The translations under genes and the position numbers were made by a program. The notes beneath the pieces are model-generated. The model was not told the origin of the DNA. It saw only the letters and a program-made list of their open reading frames with translations, and did not search any database. DNA of 60,904 nt from DTBU01 sp964568845 (GTDB lineage Archaea > Thermoproteota > CALKCG01 > B24). The stretch lies in NCBI GenBank assembly GCA_964568845.1, contig CAZMSC010000008.1, forward strand, positions 1-60,904. Reading direction: 5' to 3'. Positions 26,723 to 35,440 of the stretch are shown one piece after another. The first letter of the stretch is position 1. Every line of letters begins with the position of its first letter.

Positions 26723-26907
26723 AGCAATCTAACTGAACTATTTGGAAAGTTGAACATTTAAAAATTTGCTAAAACCTCAGTAGCCAACATCTTTCAAAGA
26801 TTAAGATTATGAGATCAGGAATCTTTTACAACACCATATTAAAAAGATGAAAATTTTTAAACCTAAGCTTAAGTAGCGTTAACTGAAGATTAAACGTCGA
26901 AGGGGTC

Positions 26908-27180
26908 TTGGTGAACCGCGAACGATTGAAGAGGGTCTTTGACGGAGTAATATTGATGGCGATTTCCACTTTGGCAGTCATATCAGCCGTAGCCTCCTAT
27001 GCATCCACTACTGAAGAGAGCTTTGCAACAGTTTTTACATATTCACTATTATTGACAGTAGGGTTGGCATTTTTGCTTCTACTTTTGAATAGAGATAAGC
27101 TTAAAGAACTGTCGGATTTGAAAAAGACGGTTTTAAAAATAATATTATGGATTAAGAGGAAGACTCCTAAAATATTGTGA
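26908..27180 (+). CDS. Small two-helix membrane protein
   Basis: A 90-residue (or 89 from GTG 26911) protein that I do not recognise. A basic start (NRERLKRVFDG) is followed by two hydrophobic helices (about 13-32 and 42-60) and a Lys-rich tail (LKKTVLKIILWIKRKTPK). Arg/Lys on both ends suggests both termini face the cytoplasm. AAGGGG just upstream may serve as ribosome binding site. It lies between the remains of the dehydrogenase and a convergent acetyltransferase and has no evident operon partner. Confidence 0.5.
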   Translation: MVNRERLKRVFDGVILMAISTLAVISAVASYASTTEESFATVFTYSLLLTVGLAFLLLLLNRDKLKELSDLKKTVLKIILWIKRKTPKIL

Positions 27181-27217
27181 TAACTCATGATATTGTGTTG
27201 GTTGATGCTTTATTCAT

Positions 27218-27244
27218 CTCCATAGTCATTTCATTCCTATGGAG
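27218..27244. terminator. Hairpin between convergent genes
   Basis: CTCCATAG at 27218-27225 pairs exactly with CTATGGAG at 27237-27244 across an 11-nt loop. The right arm overlaps the stop of the acetyltransferase gene on the minus strand. A shared transcript-end hairpin for the two converging genes is likely. Confidence 0.4.
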
Positions 27245-28064
27245 TTAACTCTGTATTTAGATTCAGCCAACACCTATCCCTGTACTTTTTAAAACCGACC
27301 TTCATGTATACATGCTTCGCAGGAATATTGTCGCTACGGACTCCCAATCCTACGTATTTCACGCTCTCACATTTAAAAGCCTCTTCTACGGCTTTTGAAA
27401 CCAGAGATGTGGCGAAACCTCTACTCCTATACTTCCGACTTGTGAACACCCTTCCTATCCAGCATACTTCAGGTATATGAGGCAGTAGTTTTTTCAGCTG
27501 AACCACTGAGGCGAGCCTTCCGTCTGTGAAAATTCCATAGATATCGCTTCTTTTCAACTCACCCATAGTCTTTTCGACCTCCTCTGTTATATCGTTGGGT
27601 ACTGGGCGCCATTCACGCATTAGCCTAAGAAAATCCACTGCATGATCTTCATTTAATAGTTTCACGTCATGCTTGATGTAAAGTGTTTCTTCACCTTTTC
27701 TGAGGCTCATAATTTCAGTCGTATACTCACTTTTAATGGGGAATTTGTTTTTCACGATGTCGCTGAGCGTAGGGCTTAAATGGAACGTAGCTTCGTCTAT
27801 CTTCACGATGTCCAGTAGATGTGTTATCACATCTCTATCTCCATCAAGGATTATAGATGGGGGTGTTTCCCCACGGTAGATTAGGAGGAAGCCAGCTAGA
27901 TGGTCGTTTTTAAAACCAATATGCCACAACGTTTTCCTATGAGAGACCGCATCGTATAGGTCGTAAAGTGGGTAGAAGTTGTAGATGGGGTCTACTCTCA
28001 AGTAGGAGCCGAGTTCTCCGGTAAACTCTTCGCTGAGCTTTCTCAGTTTAATTGACGTATCCAT
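27237..28064 (-). CDS. GNAT-family N-acetyltransferase
   Basis: A 275-residue protein whose C-terminal half is a GNAT domain: VCWIGRVFTSRKYRSRGFATSLVSKAVEEAF contains the acetyl-CoA loop R-x-x-G-x-A, followed by LGVRSDNIPAKHVYMKVGFKK, the usual strand-helix-strand ending. The N-terminal half is a degenerate acetyltransferase-like region, giving the two-domain layout common in archaea. The acceptor is unknown. It reads as a single gene, convergent with the small membrane protein. A pseudogene with a related C-terminus lies at 35441-36436. Confidence 0.85.
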   Translation of the reverse strand: MDTSIKLRKLSEEFTGELGSYLRVDPIYNFYPLYDLYDAVSHRKTLWHIGFKNDHLAGFLLIYRGETPPSIILDGDRDVITHLLDIVKIDEATFHLSPTLSDIVKNKFPIKSEYTTEIMSLRKGEETLYIKHDVKLLNEDHAVDFLRLMREWRPVPNDITEEVEKTMGELKRSDIYGIFTDGRLASVVQLKKLLPHIPEVCWIGRVFTSRKYRSRGFATSLVSKAVEEAFKCESVKYVGLGVRSDNIPAKHVYMKVGFKKYRDRCWLNLNTELTP

Positions 28065-28227
28065 TTAACAACTGTCACATAGATGCGTTAACGTAGTAGC
28101 GTAAAAGTTTAACCCTTACAGTTGGTCACAAACAGGCAACAAACGGCTACAGCAATACCCACTTACGCTTAGACCATAGATTGAAACAAAATTTTAGAAA
28201 CTTAAGAGTATTTGTTCAATGATGTTT

Positions 28228-28650
28228 TCAAGGAAGAAATCGCTGTATCTTTCTTTTTGCTTCTAAATCTCGCTGCATTTTTTCACATCGCTCATACCAT
28301 AATGTTTCATATTCATTTTGTGGTATAACTCTGTTTCTGAGGTCAGCTATTGTCCTTTCTCCTTCACTCTTACACAATTCTACACAGATTTTATAGGCAT
28401 CCCAGTCAAGCTCTTCATCTTCCCAGTATACTGGGATTTCTGAAAAACCATAGAGAAAAGCCGCGAAGGCTCTTGTATGTCCATCCACAAAGATGATGTC
28501 TTCATCGAGTTTCTTAATTGGTATAGGTTCTATTGATTCAAGTTTATTGATGTTAAATGTTTTCATCACTTCAGATAATTTTTCAGAGCAAATGTACAGC
28601 TGGCTTGGCTGTATCTCGCTTAATTTCATCATGAAAATCTTTTTGTCCAT
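28228..28650 (-). CDS. ParB/sulfiredoxin-like domain protein
   Basis: A 140-residue protein. MKLSEIQPSQLYICSEKL followed by IPIKKLDEDIIFVDGHTRAFAAFLYG is the ParB N-terminal (ParB/Srx) fold pattern: first a specification of positions, then the box GHTRAFA, close to the ParB box II GHxRxxA. The C-terminal 60 residues are charged and helical. There is no HTH, so it is not a plasmid-type partition protein; stand-alone ParBc proteins include nucleases and CTP/ATP-binding enzymes. Likely start is the ATG at 28650, though internal ATGs at codons 7 and 8 are possible. No partner gene is obvious. Confidence 0.65.
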   Translation of the reverse strand: MDKKIFMMKLSEIQPSQLYICSEKLSEVMKTFNINKLESIEPIPIKKLDEDIIFVDGHTRAFAAFLYGFSEIPVYWEDEELDWDAYKICVELCKSEGERTIADLRNRVIPQNEYETLWYERCEKMQRDLEAKRKIQRFLP

Positions 28651-28845
28651 AAAAACCCTGCAAGCTAAACTATAAAATCTTCCACCTTATTAACATTTTA
28701 TCTCCAAATCCACACATCCGCCTATTTTCCCCCCTAAGCCTCAACGTACTCTATAGGCGGTGCCCGTACTTCCTTTGGCTTTCATCCCTTAGAAAGCCTC
28801 TGCAACTCTTAAATCTTAGAAGTGGAGACTAATATTTAGAGCATT

Positions 28846-29181
28846 ATGGAGATAGACTGGGAGGAGTTTAAGAAGAAGTTTCCAAACTTGGCTAGAGAAA
28901 TGGGAAATAACGTTCAAAGAGTCAGCATCGGAGGAGTTAGAACGTATAACGCGGAAGATTTTGATGAGCTTAAAATGCCGGACGCTATATCATATCTTAG
29001 ACGCTGTGAGACTGAAGAGCAAGCAATTGAGGTGATAGACTACTTGGAGCGTAAGGGTGAGATAACCAAGGAGTATGCGGATACGCTTAGAAAACAGCTT
29101 AAAGAGAAGGGTGTTAGAAGCTTCGGTTCTCTTAAAAAGCCAGACTACTACCTGAGAAAATACTACTATGGAGACCTGTAA
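28846..29181 (+). CDS. DUF2095 family protein
   Basis: A 111-residue acidic/basic helical protein matching the archaeal family DUF2095 by its layout: WEEFKKKFPNLAREM at the start, then DAISYLRRCETEEQAIEVIDYLERKGEI, YADTLRKQLKEKGVRSFG and a short Tyr-rich end. Function unknown. It is typically a single-copy archaeal gene. ATG start, with no clear ribosome binding site. Runs in the same direction as the DUF362-VWA pair but separated by 137 nt. Confidence 0.75.
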   Translation: MEIDWEEFKKKFPNLAREMGNNVQRVSIGGVRTYNAEDFDELKMPDAISYLRRCETEEQAIEVIDYLERKGEITKEYADTLRKQLKEKGVRSFGSLKKPDYYLRKYYYGDL

Positions 29182-29318
29182 CTCTTCAATCGACGTAAAA
29201 CTCTGAAGCTCTTCGCGTGTGTTGGAGAGCCGTCTACGTTCTGTATAGGTATATTCCAAAAAGCAAATATATGAGAGGTGTTGTATCTACTGTAGTTTTT
29301 CGTTTGGGAGGATCGACG

Positions 29319-30239
29319 ATGAGCGAGGTGTATTTAGTTAAAGCTGTTAGACCCAGATATGATAGGTCTGAAAGCCTTGTGGTTAAGATCCCGGAGCTTT
29401 TAGAGAAAGCTGGTGTTAGAAGCGTTGTTAAAGATGGAGATATAGTGGCTATTAAGATCCACTTTGGAGTCACCGGGGGGTATAGAAGTATTAGACCTCA
29501 GTTCATCCGCGCAGTCGTAGACGTAGTTAAAGGACTGGGCGGTAGACCTTTCATAACGGATACCTGGGGTTTAAACCACCTCAACGATGCCTACTACGAT
29601 GGGATAAGCCACGCAACGGTTGGGGCGCCCGTACTACCGGCCAACGGTATTAAGGAGAACGACTTCAGGGTTGTTAAGCTCGATAAGTATTACCGTTTAA
29701 GCGAGGTTGAAGTCGCAGGCAACATATACGACGCGGATGCTCTGATAAACTTCGCACATGCTAAGGGTCACGGTGGAGCTGGATACGGCGGCGCTATTAA
29801 AAACCTAGCCTTAGGCGGGGTTACGGGGAGGATGAGGGGGGCTGAACACTCTAAGGAAAGAGAGGGGGGTGTGGTAGCATTCCACGAAGCTATGGCAGAC
29901 GTGGTTAAAGCAGTTCTATCGAATAAGAAAGACAAGGTTTTACACTTGCTCTGGATAATGGACGTTGTGGAGCACTGCGACTGCGCGCCCTTCGGCATGA
30001 TACCGCTAGTTCCAGACATAGGGATAGCCGCGTCTAAGGACATAGTAGCCATAGATAAGGCAGGTTTAGACCTTATAAACCAAGCACCGCCAATACCAGG
30101 CTCTGTGGCGGACAGTTATGGGCTTAAGCCTGGGGAGAACAAGTTTCTACGTATACACGGCGTAGACCCGTATACTCAAGTCACGGTGGCTGAAAGAGCC
30201 GGTCTTGGAACTACACAGTACAGGCTTATAGAATTCTAA
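29319..30239 (+). CDS. DUF362 domain protein, operon with VWA protein
   Basis: A DUF362 protein of 306 residues from the ATG at 29319, chosen because GGGAGGA (29306-29312) stands 6 nt upstream and the protein then begins MSEVYLVKAV. Family segments: IVAIKIHFGVTGGYRSIRP, PFITDTWGL, LINFAHAKGHGGAGYGGAIKNLALGG and a C-terminal VDPYTQVTVAERAGLGT. Cysteines VVEHCDCAPFG form a compact C-x-C that might bind metal. Unlike many family members it has no ferredoxin domain. The VWA gene follows after 21 nt, so the pair is probably an operon. Of the three DUF362 proteins here, this one resembles the ferredoxin-associated group most (GHGGAGYGGAIKN). Confidence 0.88.
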   Translation: MSEVYLVKAVRPRYDRSESLVVKIPELLEKAGVRSVVKDGDIVAIKIHFGVTGGYRSIRPQFIRAVVDVVKGLGGRPFITDTWGLNHLNDAYYDGISHATVGAPVLPANGIKENDFRVVKLDKYYRLSEVEVAGNIYDADALINFAHAKGHGGAGYGGAIKNLALGGVTGRMRGAEHSKEREGGVVAFHEAMADVVKAVLSNKKDKVLHLLWIMDVVEHCDCAPFGMIPLVPDIGIAASKDIVAIDKAGLDLINQAPPIPGSVADSYGLKPGENKFLRIHGVDPYTQVTVAERAGLGTTQYRLIEF

Positions 30240-30260
30240 CATACTGTAGACGGTGAAGAC

Positions 30261-31166
30261 TTGAAAAAACTAGTGGTCTGTTTAGACGTAAGCGAAAGCA
30301 TGAGGTATGGGACGCCGCAGAAGCTGAGGCAGGCCGTGGACGTAGTCGTTGAAGCGGTTAAACCCTTAGAAGGTATAACGCCGGTGGGGCTTGTCATATT
30401 TGACTCTGAGCCGGAAGTCCTGTTAGAACCTAGAGTGGTAAACTTATCAGAGGTTCTAGAACTGCTTGAAAAGCTTAAACCTAGAGGTGTAAGCCGTTTA
30501 GCCGCCGGCTTGGAGAAGTCGATTTCACTAGCCGTGAATGGTGGAGAGGTCTTAGCCGTATCGGATGGACGTGCCAATTTAACCTTAGATAGGTCGGTGA
30601 GTTTTGAGGGTAAAGTGGAGATTGAACAGGAACTTGTGAAGATCGCACGTAGTGCCACTGAGCAAAACGTGAAAATCCATACTGTAGCCGTCGGTGAAGA
30701 CGCGTTTATAAATACGCTTAAGGCTCTGTCTGAGGGATCTAATGGATCATTCAGCTTAGCTGAAGCTTTCCAAGGTTTAAACGTCAACCCTAGAAGACTT
30801 CATACAGTAATTGCTGTTGAAAGTTTAACGGTCTACCCGGCTCCGGCTGAACTACCTCAAGCCCAGCCTACCTGGACTAGGGAGTCTCAGCTAACTCACG
30901 TAGCGGTTGTATCAGACATGCTTTATAAGAAGTACCGGGAGAGCCCCATAGCGTTTCTACGGAATCCTAGGAACGGTAGAGAGGCTAGGATAGCTATGCT
31001 TACGGTGGAAGACCCTATTCTAGATGCTTATAGGAAGCGTATGGTTAAAACCGTTCAGAGTATTCGCGAAGAAAAAGCCATTCTCTTAGATAGGTCTTAT
31101 AGAGACTTCCTCCTCCTGGAATCCAAGGAGACGGTAGAGCTTAGACTATGTAGGGTGGAAAAATAA
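30261..31166 (+). CDS. VWA-domain protein
   Basis: A 301-residue protein with a von Willebrand A domain at its N-terminus: VVCLDVSESM gives the MIDAS motif D-x-S-x-S (Asp9, Ser11, Ser13), followed by GVSRLAAGLEKSI and AVSDGRAN. It recalls VWA subunits such as those of magnesium-chelatase-like systems, but no MoxR AAA+ partner is present. The C-terminal 120 residues are charged and helical. TTG start with GGTGA just before it. Co-oriented with and 21 nt behind the DUF362 gene, so it may act as a metal-dependent adaptor for it (inference). Confidence 0.8.
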   Translation: MKKLVVCLDVSESMRYGTPQKLRQAVDVVVEAVKPLEGITPVGLVIFDSEPEVLLEPRVVNLSEVLELLEKLKPRGVSRLAAGLEKSISLAVNGGEVLAVSDGRANLTLDRSVSFEGKVEIEQELVKIARSATEQNVKIHTVAVGEDAFINTLKALSEGSNGSFSLAEAFQGLNVNPRRLHTVIAVESLTVYPAPAELPQAQPTWTRESQLTHVAVVSDMLYKKYRESPIAFLRNPRNGREARIAMLTVEDPILDAYRKRMVKTVQSIREEKAILLDRSYRDFLLLESKETVELRLCRVEK

Positions 31167-31182
31167 AGGGGTAGAGTCTGCC

Positions 31183-32289
31183 TCATAAGGCTGTGAAGCT
31201 TTCTACGGTCTTCCAATCCAGTCTCTTAACCATCTCTAAGACGAGTTTAACAGCGTTTTCGAGGTCTTCTAAATAGAACATTCCAACGTGGGTATGTATG
31301 TGCCTCGTAGGTACGCCTATTACTATGCTTGGGCATCCGGCTCTTGAAATATGTATCCTACCGGCGTCCGTCCCACCTCTGGCGACTTGGCTGAGCTGGT
31401 ATGGTATTTTAGCCTCCTCAGCCACTTTTATCGTAAACTCTTTAAGAGGCTGGTTTGGGATCATAGTGGCGTCGTAGGTTATTATCGAAGGGCCTTTACC
31501 TATTTTAGCGGGGGCTTCTGTAGCCTTTATACCTGGTACATCCCCGGCAATATCGACTTCTAAAACAACAGCCACATCTGGGTCTACCACGTGGGCTACT
31601 GTTCCGGCGCCTCTAAGTCCAACCTCTTCTTGAACTGTAGCTGCACCGTAAACCGTGTTTGGATGTTCCAGCCCTTCGGTCTTAAGCCTCCTGACAACAT
31701 CCATGGCTATGAAGGCTCCGAGCCGATCGTCGAAGGCTTTACCAGTGGCTATTTTACCGTTTCTGATCAGCATGAAGGGTGAGTAGGGTACTATCGGGTC
31801 TCCTATTTTAATACCCATTTCCTCAGCCTCTTTACGGCTTGTAGCTCCAACGTCTATGAACATGCTAGTCTTCTCAACAACCTTTTTAGCTTCTTCAGGT
31901 GTAAGCAGGTGGGGGGGCTTGGCAGCTATAACCCCGTAGACATCTCCTTTAGCCGTCCTTATGACTACTCTCTGAGATAGTAGGACTTGGTCGAACCAGC
32001 CTCCCAGCGGGTTGAACGCTACATAGCCTAAGTCGTCTATGCCGGATACTACGAAGCCAACTTCATCTATATGTCCAGCTAGCAGTACTCTAGGCTTCTC
32101 GGAAGAGCCTTTTTTGACGAATATCACGGAGCCGAGCTTGTCAGTGAGTATTTCATCGGCATACTGCTCCACATACCGTTTAATCTTCTGAGCAGCTTCT
32201 CTTTCAAAACCGGCTGGTCCGAAGGCTTCGAAAAGCTCTTTTAAAACGTTTAAACTCCAATCATCTAACAATATCTCAACTCCTAACAA
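31183..32289 (-). CDS. M42 family aminopeptidase (TET/FrvX-like)
   Basis: A 368-residue M42 metallopeptidase. Metal and catalytic positions are visible in order: AGHIDEVG (His73, Asp75), AFDDRLGAF (Asp187/188), VQEEVGLRGA (Glu221 base, Glu222), EVDIAGD (Glu244 or Asp246) and TRHIHTH (His332). Archaeal members form dodecameric tetrahedral (TET) aminopeptidases that trim peptides in the cytosol. GGAG lies 8 nt before an internal TTG (32271), which may be the true start, giving MLDDWSLNVLKELF. Stands between the convergent VWA gene and an MFS gene on the same strand, 41 nt away. Confidence 0.93.
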   Translation of the reverse strand: MLGVEILLDDWSLNVLKELFEAFGPAGFEREAAQKIKRYVEQYADEILTDKLGSVIFVKKGSSEKPRVLLAGHIDEVGFVVSGIDDLGYVAFNPLGGWFDQVLLSQRVVIRTAKGDVYGVIAAKPPHLLTPEEAKKVVEKTSMFIDVGATSRKEAEEMGIKIGDPIVPYSPFMLIRNGKIATGKAFDDRLGAFIAMDVVRRLKTEGLEHPNTVYGAATVQEEVGLRGAGTVAHVVDPDVAVVLEVDIAGDVPGIKATEAPAKIGKGPSIITYDATMIPNQPLKEFTIKVAEEAKIPYQLSQVARGGTDAGRIHISRAGCPSIVIGVPTRHIHTHVGMFYLEDLENAVKLVLEMVKRLDWKTVESFTAL

Positions 32290-32330
32290 GAGAAGAACGG
32301 CTTCAGACTTTATAAATCCTTATGCCGCTG

Positions 32331-33515
32331 TTACTCTTTATCATGGTTTTTCAAACGTATAGGTATTAACGGGGCTATTCCGGTCAGGGAGAGTAGTGAA
32401 AGCATTGTGAACGTCTCCGTAAGCCCCATGTAGCTGGATACTAGTCCAGCCACTATGGGGCCTAAAACTACGCCGACCTGTTGTGCAAGTCCGTAGTATC
32501 CTGTAACCGTAGCAGAGCCTCTGCTTAAACGCCCTATTAACGCTAGGCTGGCGGCGAAGTATAGGGCGAAGGACATCCCCCTTAAGGCTTGAGCGAAGGC
32601 GAAATCCGTGAAAGCTTGAGCGCTGGTGAACCTGTAGTAGGCTAGTGCGAACCCGGCTGCTCCTAAAACCATGACTATTCTATCGCCGAGTCTATCGGTT
32701 AAAACGCCTGAAATGAGCATGAAAGGTATTTCGACGAGGGAGCCTAAAGCCGTTATAGAGCCTATTGCACTCTTTGAGAGGTTTTTATCGACTGCTAGTA
32801 GAGGTATGAACCTGTTATCGGCGCTGGCTACCATGTCCATTATTCCGAGCGACGTTAAGAATAAGGCCAATTCATAGGATACTCTGCCTCTACTTTTCGC
32901 GGTACGCTGTAGCTGGCCACTGTCTGGGACTGTGATAGAGGTTAACACCGTCGCCGTGGAGAATCCGAACGAGTAGAGCAGTATCGTTTTAGAGCCGTAT
33001 AGGTCTGCTAGTACTCCGAACATGATGTTTCCAACGGTCCATCCGATGGACCTGCTTATCCTGTACGTGCTCATAACCCTACCCATGACTCTGCTTGAAG
33101 TAGCCTCAGAGATTATGGCTAGAGATATTGTGACTATTATAGGTGTGCTGAGACCTACGGATAGGCTTATCAGTACGTACGTTGGGAGGCCGCTTGCGAT
33201 ATAGGATGTGAGGAATGCCGAAGATAGGAAGACGGTTGAAGACGCTATTAGAAGCCTCCTGTTTAAGCCTCTATCGCTCGCGATGCCTGCTAGAAGCTGG
33301 GCTAAGCCGCCGCCGAGCCCGGTTAACGCTCCAACGAGCCCTATTAGGCTGTAGCTTAAGTTTTCCTCTTTCATAAGCAAAGGTAGGAAGATGGAGTTGG
33401 CCGCTCCGACGACGCCTAGTATGAGGGATACTATGAATAGCGCGGCAAATACCTTAGCAAACCTCTTATCTTTCAACGCTCCACCGACGTCTATACCGAA
33501 GGCAATAGGAGGCAA
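32331..33515 (-). CDS. MFS transporter
   Basis: A 394-residue major facilitator with about twelve hydrophobic helices. The loop between helices 2 and 3 reads GIASDRGLNRRLLI and its counterpart in the second half reads GVLTDRLGDRIVM, both versions of the G-x-x-x-D-R-x-G-R-R signature. A short cytoplasmic loop (about 190-205) splits the two six-helix halves. Substrate cannot be read from sequence; drug/sugar-efflux-type MFS proteins look like this. The exact start is unsure since the first ~14 residues look poorly conserved. Same strand and close to the M42 and dCMP deaminase genes, spacing 41 and 52 nt. Confidence 0.88.
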   Translation of the reverse strand: MPPIAFGIDVGGALKDKRFAKVFAALFIVSLILGVVGAANSIFLPLLMKEENLSYSLIGLVGALTGLGGGLAQLLAGIASDRGLNRRLLIASSTVFLSSAFLTSYIASGLPTYVLISLSVGLSTPIIVTISLAIISEATSSRVMGRVMSTYRISRSIGWTVGNIMFGVLADLYGSKTILLYSFGFSTATVLTSITVPDSGQLQRTAKSRGRVSYELALFLTSLGIMDMVASADNRFIPLLAVDKNLSKSAIGSITALGSLVEIPFMLISGVLTDRLGDRIVMVLGAAGFALAYYRFTSAQAFTDFAFAQALRGMSFALYFAASLALIGRLSRGSATVTGYYGLAQQVGVVLGPIVAGLVSSYMGLTETFTMLSLLSLTGIAPLIPIRLKNHDKE

Positions 33516-33567
33516 ATACTCTGAGGAGTTTTATAAAACTTCATTTCCTCGACGTTTGCCTATATGG

Positions 33568-34077
33568 TTAGACCTTGCATTCTAGGCTGAACTTTCTAGT
33601 TTTAATCTTAGCCTCAGAAAGTAGCTTTTTAGCCAACTCATCTGGATAGTCGCTGGCGTATACGATTTCAGATATTTCAGCGTTTATCAGCATCTTAGCG
33701 CATATACTGCAGGGGAAGTGCGTAGTATACAGTGTAGCTCCTTTAACGCTGACGCCGAATACGGCTGCTTGAATTATGCAGTTAGCCTCAGCGTGGAGGC
33801 CGCGGCAGAGCTCAGCCCTCTCGCCTTCGGGAACCGCCAGCTCCTTCCTTAAGCATCCAGTCTCGTAGCAGTGGGGGAGGCCTTTAGGAGCCCCGTTGTA
33901 ACCCGTGCTTATTATCCGCATGTCTTTAACCAGGACGGCTCCGACCTTTCGCCTAATGCAGGTAGACCTCTTAGAAACAAGGTAGGCCATGCTCATGAAG
34001 TACTCGTCCCAAGAGGGTCTTCTAAAAGCCTCTCCACTAGACCCAGTTTTAACGCTTTCTTCTGAAAAACCAGCCAT
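33568..34077 (-). CDS. dCMP deaminase (ComEB type)
   Basis: A 169-residue zinc deaminase. RPSWDEYFMSMAYLVSKRSTC is the standard dCMP deaminase opening, here after about 20 extra residues. IRRKVGAVLV is followed by the zinc site HAEAN (His95, catalytic Glu97) and PCSICAKM (Cys123, Cys126). It deaminates dCMP to dUMP for dTMP synthesis in the cytosol. The ATG at 34077 is supported by GGAGGT 6 nt upstream, so the N-terminal extension is probably real. Confidence 0.92.
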   Translation of the reverse strand: MAGFSEESVKTGSSGEAFRRPSWDEYFMSMAYLVSKRSTCIRRKVGAVLVKDMRIISTGYNGAPKGLPHCYETGCLRKELAVPEGERAELCRGLHAEANCIIQAAVFGVSVKGATLYTTHFPCSICAKMLINAEISEIVYASDYPDELAKKLLSEAKIKTRKFSLECKV

Positions 34078-34471
34078 ACACGTACCTCCAAACGGTAAAC
34101 ACTGACTCTATGGGGTAGAGTGGGCTTTTTAAAGGTTTTTAGACCGCATATATTCAGCATGAGGTTAAATCAGCCGGATTATCGACAGAAAAGTGCAACT
34201 GCTCCCTGAAGAATGCTGATTACTACTGCAGTAGTTTCTGGGAAAAATATTTCAACTGTAGTAATATGGGGGCCTAGATAGGTCATCTAACTCGTTCCAT
34301 CCTATCGCGACATATCCACCTTTTCCTGCATACTCAGCATATTTGCCTCCATCCATTCGTAATACACTACTGGTTTCGAGATTTAATTAGATTTGGAGGT
34401 GATTGATGGCTTGCATAAATATGACTTTGAGCATAAAAATGTTTAACTTTTACTTTATTGGTGATAATTAA
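34078..34471. other. Gene-poor stretch with one protein fragment
   Basis: 394 nt without an intact gene. It contains the promoter side of the dCMP deaminase gene, the short minus-strand McrB/EVE-like fragment described separately, and an A/T-rich leader in front of the truncated OPT-like gene that includes GGTGAT just before its ATG. I see no RNA gene. Confidence 0.5.
34252..34356 (-). pseudogene. N-terminal fragment of an EVE/McrB-type DNA-binding domain
   Basis: A 34-residue open stretch reads MDGGKYAEYAGKGGYVAIGW then NELDDLSR. This pattern (small start, x-GGKYAEY, YVAIGWNELGDL) is the beginning of the EVE-like domain found in McrB-type restriction ATPases and related modification-sensing proteins. 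Nothing downstream continues the domain; a stop follows within 10 residues. It is most likely the relic of a defence gene. Identification rests on one short motif, so it is tentative. Confidence 0.45.
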
Positions 34472-35104
34472 ATGGGAGCCGTATTGGGCGACGATTACTG
34501 GCTCATTTTAAAGGATAGGGTTAGGGAGATTTTGGAAAATGGCTCCGTTAAGGGAGGCGGCTTCGCGCCGAGGATTACGAGGCTTGACGAGTATATAAAT
34601 GATGTTGAAATTGAGGAGGACGGCTTAGATGAGGCGTCGTTAGGCACTTTAGCCGCGATATTGGGGTTCTTCCAAGCGGCGTACACGTTCGGATTGACGA
34701 GGATACCTGGAAGCTGGGCTATTCAGGGCTGCAACAGCTTAGTAGAGAGAGGTGTAAGGCCTAGTGATTGGATCAGATACCCAGCGTCAGGCTTTTGGTA
34801 TCCGCAATTCCTAGCAGGATTCATCATGATATTAATCCTAGGCTTCCTCCACGCACGGTACATATGGTTCCCATTGGAGCCTATAGGCTTCATCACTGGT
34901 GTAGGCGTCGGCTTCGGATGGTGGGGCTTCTGGACTTATGGGCTTGTAGCTTGGATACTTAAGACGATAACGCTTAGAGTTGGAGGTAGCAAGCTCTACG
35001 AGGAGTGGGGTGCACCCATAGCGTCAGGCTTCATAGCCGGACACATGCTGGCACTAATACCGGGAACCATAATATCGAAGGTAAGGTTCTTCATACCGTT
35101 CTAA
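34472..35104 (+). CDS. N-truncated OPT-like transporter (C-terminal third)
   Basis: A 210-residue protein corresponding only to the end of the transporter class at 23122-25050. About 70 hydrophilic residues lead into four or five membrane segments with WFPLEPIGFITGVGVGFG, AWILKTITLRVGGSKLYEE and the ending KVRFFIPF. Full-length relatives have about 640 residues. GGTGAT just before the ATG could support translation, and the frame is clean, so it may still be expressed as a small membrane protein, or be a remnant. The last ~100 residues and the 3' flank are closely similar to the pseudogene at 1-751, indicating a duplicated ancestor. Confidence 0.65.
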   Translation: MGAVLGDDYWLILKDRVREILENGSVKGGGFAPRITRLDEYINDVEIEEDGLDEASLGTLAAILGFFQAAYTFGLTRIPGSWAIQGCNSLVERGVRPSDWIRYPASGFWYPQFLAGFIMILILGFLHARYIWFPLEPIGFITGVGVGFGWWGFWTYGLVAWILKTITLRVGGSKLYEEWGAPIASGFIAGHMLALIPGTIISKVRFFIPF

Positions 35105-35440
35105 ACATCCCATTTTTATTTTTTCTAATACTTATTGGAGGTGTTATCTGTTTAGGTCGTCGTCCAGCCCAGCACGGGCATATGTGAAGGCTTCACAGAC
35201 AGCAACGGCGACCGTAGGCGCAGGTCCATAGTGTTAGCTCCTATAAATGTTAGGGTTGAGGGTGGAAGCTTCACACTGACTTGGACCTGTAAACTGGTTG
35301 AGAGCTTGGCATAGAAGCGCTCTTTATCGTAGTAGCTCTCTGTTAGCCTGCAGGTTCATGCTAGCGTGTGCTCTGAGATATGTATTCATCGGAACAGGAT
35401 AAGCTTCTACACTTTCGCTAAGGAGGGAAAGTTGCCGTAA
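35105..35440. other. Gene-poor stretch, degraded sequence
   Basis: 336 nt after the truncated transporter. It starts with the T-rich flank shared with the region after 751. A 27-codon open stretch (35231-35314) reading RVEGGSFTLTWTCKLVESLA looks like a beta-sandwich fragment but I cannot assign it. No RNA gene or repeat recognised. Confidence 0.4.

Noticed and set aside
28651..28845. C-rich stretch as a possible RNA gene
   Set aside because: I could not build a tRNA cloverleaf or a C/D box pair from it.
30236..30787. 183-codon minus-strand frame opposite the VWA gene
   Set aside because: Ser/Thr/Pro-rich shadow of a well-supported plus-strand gene with MIDAS motif.
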